NCBI RefSeq assembly: GCF_963662885.1
Contig: NZ_OY760065.1
Location: 506,001-570,000 of the forward strand
Origin: an uncultured Pseudodesulfovibrio sp.
GTDB lineage: Bacteria; Desulfobacterota; Desulfovibrionia; Desulfovibrionales; Desulfovibrionaceae
DNA length: 64,000 nucleotides
Reading direction: 5' to 3'
Position numbers and translations under genes: made by a program. The notes beneath the pieces are model-generated. The model was given only the letters and a program-made list of their open reading frames with translations. It was not told the DNA's origin and searched no databases. Shown piece by piece: positions 58,917-64,000 of the stretch; position 1 is the stretch's first letter; each line of letters begins with the position of its first letter.

Positions 58917-61657
58917 AGCATCAGATCCCGAACCCTGGCATTCGAATCCGCCAACCGCTCGGACAACAGATTGATCAGGAACCGGTTGACGGCCGTGACC
59001 AGCCTGGGTACGCGGGCCTCGATGGCGTCGAGCTTGCGTAGCGTCATGCGGTACAGGACGCACTTTTCCGCAGCCCGGATAGTCGCCGATCGCGGAGACA
59101 AGGTGTAGATCCCCATCTCGCCGAAGACCGCCCCGGGGCCGACTTTCTTGAGTCGGAGGACCCGCCCGTCCGGCATTTCCAACTCCACGTCCAACCTGCC
59201 GGACTCCACGAAATACATTGCGTCCGAGCTGTCGCCCTGCCGGAAGACGGCCTCGCCCGCCTGGACAACCTCCCGCCTGAGCACCTTCATCAACGCCGGG
59301 ATGTACTTGGGTTCCGGGAATATGGGCATGAGCAACTCGGGCAAGGTCTTCTGCCTGATTTCCAACATGTCTTCCGCATCAAGAACCCGGTTCTCGCACC
59401 ACTCGAGTGCATAGTCCAGATCGAAGAAAATCTTGAATTGACCATCCTCGTCTCCGGCATACCCCAGCGAGACAAGATGCGACTCCAATTCCAGTGGTGC
59501 GCTGGTGATGACCACCTGCACCCTGTTCTGCACGGCAAGCTTGTACAGCTTGGCGAATCCAAGACTCGAAGCGGATGCGAACCCTCGGGTCAGCCTGAAG
59601 TCGAGGACCAGGTATTCCAGGGAAAGCTGATGAGGTTCTTCCATCCGCGTACGAATACTCCTGAGGAGCTGCTCCATGGACCCCAGAAAGATGAATCCCT
59701 GGACGCGCATGATGTGGATATGGTCGCCGTATTCCTTGAGCAGACGTTGCTGAGCCGAGGCCCTGTCCACGTTGCTGGTATGCTGAGAACCGGAGAGCAC
59801 GTTGCGCACCGCTCCGCCACGGCCCGCACGGCTGACAGTGACCATGAGGGCCAGAACCACACCGAAACCGATGCCTTCAAGCAGACCGAGCAGGATGGTG
59901 GCCGCGAACGTCAGCCTGAGCAGCCAGAGTTCCGACCGGCTGGTGAAGGATGACCGGGTGCGCAGCAACCAGTCTCGGATAAGATCCAGCCCGGCATAGA
60001 CAAGCAAACCTTCGGGTACGAACCGGGGAATGACGGGCAGGACAAAGTCCGCATAGAACAGCCCGACCGCGCAGATCAGCCCGGCCACTATACCGGCCAG
60101 AGGCCCTCTGCCGCCCGCGGCGTAGCTCCCTGCGCTGCGGCCGAAGGACAGGGAGACGGGCATGCCGCAACACAGTCCCGAGAGCATGTTTGTCACGCCG
60201 AGCGCGCTGTATTCGCGGCTCAGATCGTTCTCGCGCCCCCTTATCAGTTCCAGCCTCGTGATCCGATACATGACCGTGAGCACGGCCAGGACGACCATGG
60301 CTCCAATGTACAGTCCATGGGACTTGATCACAGCCCACTGAATGTCGCTGAAAAGCATGGGCGATTTCAGAACCGACACCAAATGGACCAGCAGCGATCC
60401 CTTAGGAAAGGCAACCGGTTCGGCCAAATCCTGGAGAGCCGGGGCTGTGGACCAGATGCCCGCAGCGTTGCCGGCCCCCACTGCCGCCAGAATCATGGCG
60501 AGCAGAAACAGGGAATTCTTGCTGCGAAACATGGCGAAAAAGAGAATCAGGCCGAAAACCACGCTCGGCCCCATTGTGTAGAGATCGCGCTGAAGATCGA
60601 AGTTGGTCACCAGGGACAATCCCAGGCTGTACACGTTGCTCCAATCGGGGTTCAACCCGCCCATCCAGGCGAAGGCCCCGACAAGCACGAAAACGCCCAC
60701 GCCACCGATGACCCCACCAATGATCTGCAACGGGATATAGCGGATATACTCGCCGAGCTTGAACCGACCGAGCAACAGCAGACTCACCCCGGTCAGGAAG
60801 GCCGACATGGCGATGCCAGCGAGAATGGTCGGCAGGATCAACTCCGGGGCGAAAGTCTCGGCCATATATCGGTACATGCTGCCGACAAACAGAAAGAGCA
60901 CAGCGGTCAGGACCGTCTCCGGGCCGACCAGGGCGAAGGGGATACGGGACAGAAAGGAAAAGAAGATCGAACCGACGACGACACCGGTCAGGGCGACACC
61001 GAGCATAAACGGGAGATACTGCTGCATTCCCCCTTGCGACGCGGCCAGCAGGGACAGGGAATAGACAAAGAAGAACGACAGGGCGCCGGAGACGATGCCC
61101 GCGTAAAGGTTTAGCGTCTTACCGCCACGAAGCAGCCGCCAGCGATCCGGATCGCTTTCCGCCTCGAGGCTGGTCGCATCAACATCCTGCTTGAAGTCCG
61201 CTTCCCAAACCTGCGGCTCATTGGACTCTGCCAAGTCGCTGACGTCTATCTCGCTCTCGTCGATCTCGGGGATTTCCTCAACGGCCTGCAATGGCGCACC
61301 ACATTTGGAACAGACATCGCCATGCCCAGGCTCCTGAACATGGTCGCAGGCAGCGCAAATGATGTCCTCGGGCTCTTCCAGGTCCACTGTCGGGACGTCG
61401 TCAAGATCGATGGACATGGGCGGTTCATCGAAGCTCACGTCAGGGAGCGGCTCTGCTTCTGAAGATTCGGGCAGGTTCGCATGGAGCGGCGAGACTCCGG
61501 CCATGTCCTCAGGCTCGTCCGCGACCGCACTGTCAGCCTCTTCTTCCAGGGCAATGGTCACTCCCCGGCCGCAACCGGGGCACTTGGCCTTTTTCCCGGC
61601 CAGACCGTCCGGAACGACTCGTTCATATTCGCAGGATTCACACTTGAAAATCGCCAC
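58913..61657 (-). CDS. SulP-type anion transporter with zinc ribbons, STAS and cyclic-nucleotide domain
   Basis: 914 residues. Two N-terminal zinc-ribbon-like cysteine sets are visible: Cys6, 9, 26, 29 and Cys101, 104, 116, 119, joined by an acidic linker. A SulP/SLC26-type membrane domain of ten or more segments follows (about 180-610). Then comes a STAS domain (about 640-760, HIHIMRVQGFIFLGS, LSLEYLVLDFRLTRG) and a cyclic-nucleotide-binding domain (about 790-900, QAGEAVFRQGDSSDAMYFVE, VGPGAVFGEMGIYT). The substrate may be sulfate, bicarbonate or an organic anion. Activity may be gated by nucleotide. It converges on rfbD with a four-base overlap of stops. Confidence 0.88.
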   Translation of the reverse strand: MAIFKCESCEYERVVPDGLAGKKAKCPGCGRGVTIALEEEADSAVADEPEDMAGVSPLHANLPESSEAEPLPDVSFDEPPMSIDLDDVPTVDLEEPEDIICAACDHVQEPGHGDVCSKCGAPLQAVEEIPEIDESEIDVSDLAESNEPQVWEADFKQDVDATSLEAESDPDRWRLLRGGKTLNLYAGIVSGALSFFFVYSLSLLAASQGGMQQYLPFMLGVALTGVVVGSIFFSFLSRIPFALVGPETVLTAVLFLFVGSMYRYMAETFAPELILPTILAGIAMSAFLTGVSLLLLGRFKLGEYIRYIPLQIIGGVIGGVGVFVLVGAFAWMGGLNPDWSNVYSLGLSLVTNFDLQRDLYTMGPSVVFGLILFFAMFRSKNSLFLLAMILAAVGAGNAAGIWSTAPALQDLAEPVAFPKGSLLVHLVSVLKSPMLFSDIQWAVIKSHGLYIGAMVVLAVLTVMYRITRLELIRGRENDLSREYSALGVTNMLSGLCCGMPVSLSFGRSAGSYAAGGRGPLAGIVAGLICAVGLFYADFVLPVIPRFVPEGLLVYAGLDLIRDWLLRTRSSFTSRSELWLLRLTFAATILLGLLEGIGFGVVLALMVTVSRAGRGGAVRNVLSGSQHTSNVDRASAQQRLLKEYGDHIHIMRVQGFIFLGSMEQLLRSIRTRMEEPHQLSLEYLVLDFRLTRGFASASSLGFAKLYKLAVQNRVQVVITSAPLELESHLVSLGYAGDEDGQFKIFFDLDYALEWCENRVLDAEDMLEIRQKTLPELLMPIFPEPKYIPALMKVLRREVVQAGEAVFRQGDSSDAMYFVESGRLDVELEMPDGRVLRLKKVGPGAVFGEMGIYTLSPRSATIRAAEKCVLYRMTLRKLDAIEARVPRLVTAVNRFLINLLSERLADSNARVRDLML

Positions 61658-61933
61658 AAGGTACCGCCGGGTTCAAGAGGTGCAACATACGACCGGATTA
61701 GACGAAACCGGTTTCCATATTGTTTCGCGCATTTAAGTACATACGTCAACCCGGTTCCACGTGCAAGCCGATGCTCCGACGTCTGATGCATATCTTTTTT
61801 ACGAAAATATGATTCGCGGTCTAAAGTTCCCCCTCCAGTGGTCGATATGTTTGTTGCGAGTGAGGCGAATTGTGTACACGGATCGTACCTGCCTTTCTCG
61901 GACTGGAACTTGTAATCCCATGGAAGGGCGACC

Positions 61934-62836
61934 ATGCGCAAGCATACCGTTTCCATAATCGTTTCCGACCTGGAAACCCACCCCGGCCTGCCGCGTTTGC
62001 TGCAGTCCATCTCCCGACAGTCCGAAGGGCTGGACCGGACCGAGATCGTGGTGGCTGGAAACGGCGGGCACGCCCCTTCCGACGAAAAGCTCTGGCAGGC
62101 CATTACCGGTCTGGACGCTGTCCGGCTGGAAACCTTCGATCCCGACATCACCCCTTCAAGGGCACGCAATCTTGCCGCAGCCCGGTCCATGGGTGATTGC
62201 CTCGTATTCCTGCGGCCCGACCACAGGCTGGATCCCAAGTATCTGACCACCGCAGACGCGGTCTTTGCCGACCACCCCGACACTGATATTCTGTATGCCG
62301 ATTATATCCGGCTCGCGCCGAGCGCCAACCGCTCCATGGGGCCGTCGATGATTCAGCTGCCGTCTTACCGCGACGGTCTGCTCCAGGCACGCGGGTTCCT
62401 CGGCCCCGGCGTGCTCATCACCCGCGATGCATTCTCCTGGACCGAGGGTTTCCGTGACAACACCTTCTACCGCGACTGGGATCTGTGGGTTCAGGCCGCT
62501 CAGGCGGGCGCGGATTTCTACCACGTCGGCTACCCGCTGACCTCCTGCGAACACCGCAAGGTTTCGTTCAAGGAACGGGCAGAAGATGGCCGGTGCAAGG
62601 CGGTACTGGTCATCAACAACCAGCACTTTTTCCACGAACACACCGTGCGCTGGGCGCTCTCCTATCTGCGCGGCGAGGCCTGGGCCGAGGCCTTCGGCTT
62701 CATGACCATCCCCGGTCCCATGGACGTGACCCGCATGCTCCACGACCACGCCATGCGTACAATGGGCACAGACACCCTGGCCGAAGAAGCCATCCGACAG
62801 TTCGACCAAGCGGTTATCAACTCCCATCTCCTCTGA
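61934..62836 (+). CDS. Family 2 glycosyltransferase
   Basis: 300 residues with a GT-A fold N-terminus: VSIIVSDLETHPGLPRLLQS, TPSRARNLAAARSMGDCLVF and FLRPDHRLDP, where the acidic residue corresponds to the DxD metal site, then TEGFRDNTFYRDWDLWVQAA. No membrane segments, so it is cytosolic. Donor and acceptor are unknown. The ATG has AAGGGCGACC upstream. Nearby rfbB-rfbD suggest a part in surface glycan synthesis. Confidence 0.85.
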   Translation: MRKHTVSIIVSDLETHPGLPRLLQSISRQSEGLDRTEIVVAGNGGHAPSDEKLWQAITGLDAVRLETFDPDITPSRARNLAAARSMGDCLVFLRPDHRLDPKYLTTADAVFADHPDTDILYADYIRLAPSANRSMGPSMIQLPSYRDGLLQARGFLGPGVLITRDAFSWTEGFRDNTFYRDWDLWVQAAQAGADFYHVGYPLTSCEHRKVSFKERAEDGRCKAVLVINNQHFFHEHTVRWALSYLRGEAWAEAFGFMTIPGPMDVTRMLHDHAMRTMGTDTLAEEAIRQFDQAVINSHLL

Positions 62837-62925
62837 TCAACCATTCATTTACTGAGATAATGGTTCTGGTGACTGACCGACCCTAGCGACACTTCAGCAT
62901 ATTTTCTCCGGCCACCGGAGACAAA

Positions 62926-62954
62926 AAAAGGGCCACCCATTGGGCGGCCCTTTT
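62926..62954. terminator. Bidirectional terminator
   Basis: AAAAGGGCC and GGCCCTTTT with inner CCC/GGG pairs form a stem between the convergent glycosyltransferase and aminotransferase genes. Confidence 0.85.
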
Positions 62955-62974
62955 GATTTGCATTTGGTATCCGG

Positions 62975-63916
62975 CTAGAGCGGAATGCCGGTTTCCTGAA
63001 GGTCCTTTTGCAGGAGCTTGCGGATACGGGCGGCCACGGGGCCGGGTTTGACGTTATGGATGGGTTTGCCGTTGAAGCGAACCACGGGGATGGCGTCGCC
63101 GGTGGTGCCGACGATGATGACCTCCCGGGCCAGAAGAATTTCCTCTTCGCTGATGTTGCGGAATACGATGGACACTTCGTTCTTGATCAGGTCCACGGCC
63201 CGCATCAGAGTAGTTCCGGCCAGGGCGTTGGTAAACTCGGGAATGATCAGCTTGCCGCTGTCATCAACAATGCAGACGTTTTCCGTAGCCCCTTCGGCCA
63301 GGAACCCATTACGGTCGAAGCAGAACGGGAAATCGTAGCCCTTCTCCTCGGCCTCGTGCTTCATGAGTACGTTGGGCAGATAGTCGATGGACTTGATGGT
63401 CGCCAGATACGACTGCTTGGCCGGGATGGAGGTCTTGAAGGCGGTGACACCTTTCTCGTAGACCGATTCCGGTTTGGGATGCATGTCGTAGGAAACCACG
63501 TAGAGGCTCGCCTCGGGGCACTCGGACGGATAGATGCCGAAGCCGCCGGGGCCGCGACCGATGAGCACGCGGACCAAGCCACTGTCGCGACCGCCAGCCC
63601 GGGCAACATCCTGGATCAATTCCCGAATCTCATCCCAGGAGCACGGCGGGGTCATGTAGATGGCCTGGCAGGATCGCTGCATGCGGGCCATATGCGGCTC
63701 AAGCTGGTAGAGCTTCCGGTCCACGAACTTCATGGTCTCGAAGATGCCGTCGCCGCGGTGAACCAGATGGTCGTCCCAGGGCATGACCATGAGCTTGGGG
63801 TCCGTGCAGATCATACCCACACGGTGCTCGTAAAACGCCTGGATTTCGCCTGCGCCGGGCCGCTCAACGGCCAGCATGGCTTCCAGATATGTTTTGGAAT
63901 CCGCTACCTTGGCCAC
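62975..63916 (-). CDS. Class IV PLP-dependent aminotransferase
   Basis: 313 residues of the branched-chain aminotransferase/aminodeoxychorismate lyase fold: DHLVHRGDGIFETMKF, catalytic Lys175 in LATIKSIDYLPNVL, LAEGATENVCIV and a C-terminal VGTTGDAIPVVRFNGKPI. It could be a branched-chain or D-amino acid transaminase or a pterin-pathway lyase; the sequence does not decide. It lies 10 bases after the end of asd on the same strand, so an amino acid role is slightly favoured. Confidence 0.88.
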   Translation of the reverse strand: MAKVADSKTYLEAMLAVERPGAGEIQAFYEHRVGMICTDPKLMVMPWDDHLVHRGDGIFETMKFVDRKLYQLEPHMARMQRSCQAIYMTPPCSWDEIRELIQDVARAGGRDSGLVRVLIGRGPGGFGIYPSECPEASLYVVSYDMHPKPESVYEKGVTAFKTSIPAKQSYLATIKSIDYLPNVLMKHEAEEKGYDFPFCFDRNGFLAEGATENVCIVDDSGKLIIPEFTNALAGTTLMRAVDLIKNEVSIVFRNISEEEILLAREVIIVGTTGDAIPVVRFNGKPIHNVKPGPVAARIRKLLQKDLQETGIPL

Positions 63917-63926
63917 GATAATCTCC

Positions 63927-64000
63927 TTAGGGTACGCGCACCAGGTCGCGTTCGATCAGGGTCTCGGCGATCTGGACGGTGTTCAGGGCTGCACCCTTGC
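63927..64000 (-). CDS. asd: Aspartate-semialdehyde dehydrogenase, C-terminal end only
   Basis: The last 23 or so codons read GAALNTVQIAETLIERDLVRVP and stop. The GAALNxVQIAE segment is the conserved end of aspartate-semialdehyde dehydrogenase, which makes the common precursor of lysine, threonine, methionine and diaminopimelate. The gene continues past the window edge, so the call rests on this short tail. Confidence 0.7.
   Translation of the reverse strand, partial: KGAALNTVQIAETLIERDLVRVP

Noticed and set aside
1..64000. CRISPR arrays, prophage, insertion sequences or rRNA genes
   Set aside because: No regularly spaced repeats, transposase or integrase genes, or rRNA-like sequence were seen on either strand; the two tRNA genes show no flanking attachment-site duplication.

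Overview
The window is GC-rich, densely coded DNA of about 72 protein genes and 2 tRNA genes. It most likely comes from a sulfate-reducing deltaproteobacterium of the Desulfovibrionaceae, probably a Pseudodesulfovibrio-like genus (inference). The strongest markers are dsrC (31012-31329), an Rnf complex preceded by a ten-heme cytochrome c (39494-46893), a tungsten aldehyde:ferredoxin oxidoreductase with a tungstate uptake operon (49316-56483), and a polar-type flagellar operon with flhF, flhG and fliA. No rRNA, CRISPR array, prophage or insertion sequence was seen.

Layout. 2-3249: the 3' part of a periplasmic glucan glucosyltransferase (opgH), an orphan solute-binding protein and tRNA-Lys(CTT). 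3348-14732: dsbD, iron alcohol dehydrogenase, M24 peptidase, small CoA-binding, Cys-cluster and J-domain genes, hisH-hisF, then moaC, dnaJ, rpoZ and a DUF4340 gene on the minus strand. 14900-16617: a PP-loop tRNA thiolase and an M23 peptidase. 16739-26162: the flagellar/chemotaxis run fliR-flhB-flhA-flhF-flhG-fliA-cheY-fliL, two small flagellar-operon genes and a FliK-like gene. 26428-30821 (minus): rpmE, DUF1385, prfA, prmC, lpxC. 31012-33989 (minus): a methyltransferase and a YcaO-TPR protein directly upstream of dsrC. 34034-39366: Tim44-like, response regulator, HD, sterol-desaturase-like, thioredoxin-reductase-like and PilZ genes.

39494-46893: the rnf operon, in the order decaheme cytochrome, rnfC, D, G, E, a DUF2059-like gene, rnfA, rnfB. 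RnfC lacks the usual glycine-rich flavin/NADH motif. RnfB instead carries a C-terminal GltD/NfnB-type FAD/NAD(P) module, so the nucleotide-binding site appears to have moved between subunits. 46970-48758: tRNA-Val(CAC), then a divergent TetR regulator and short-chain dehydrogenase with operator-like palindromes over both promoters. 48876-56483: a SpoIIAA-like gene, then the tungsten locus: unknown gene, AOR, MoaD-like, E1-like, ModE-like, tupABC and a MobB-like protein. The same inverted repeat (ATTATG-N10-CRTAAT) lies upstream of both AOR and the modE-tup operon. 56487-64000: trmL, rfbB-rfbD, a SulP transporter with two zinc ribbons, STAS and cyclic-nucleotide domains, a glycosyltransferase, a class IV aminotransferase and the 3' end of asd.

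Most interesting regions: the rearranged Rnf complex, the YcaO-TPR/methyltransferase pair next to dsrC, and the AOR/Tup locus with its shared operator. Start codons were moved from the longest reading frame wherever a Shine-Dalgarno site or family N-terminus favoured another start.
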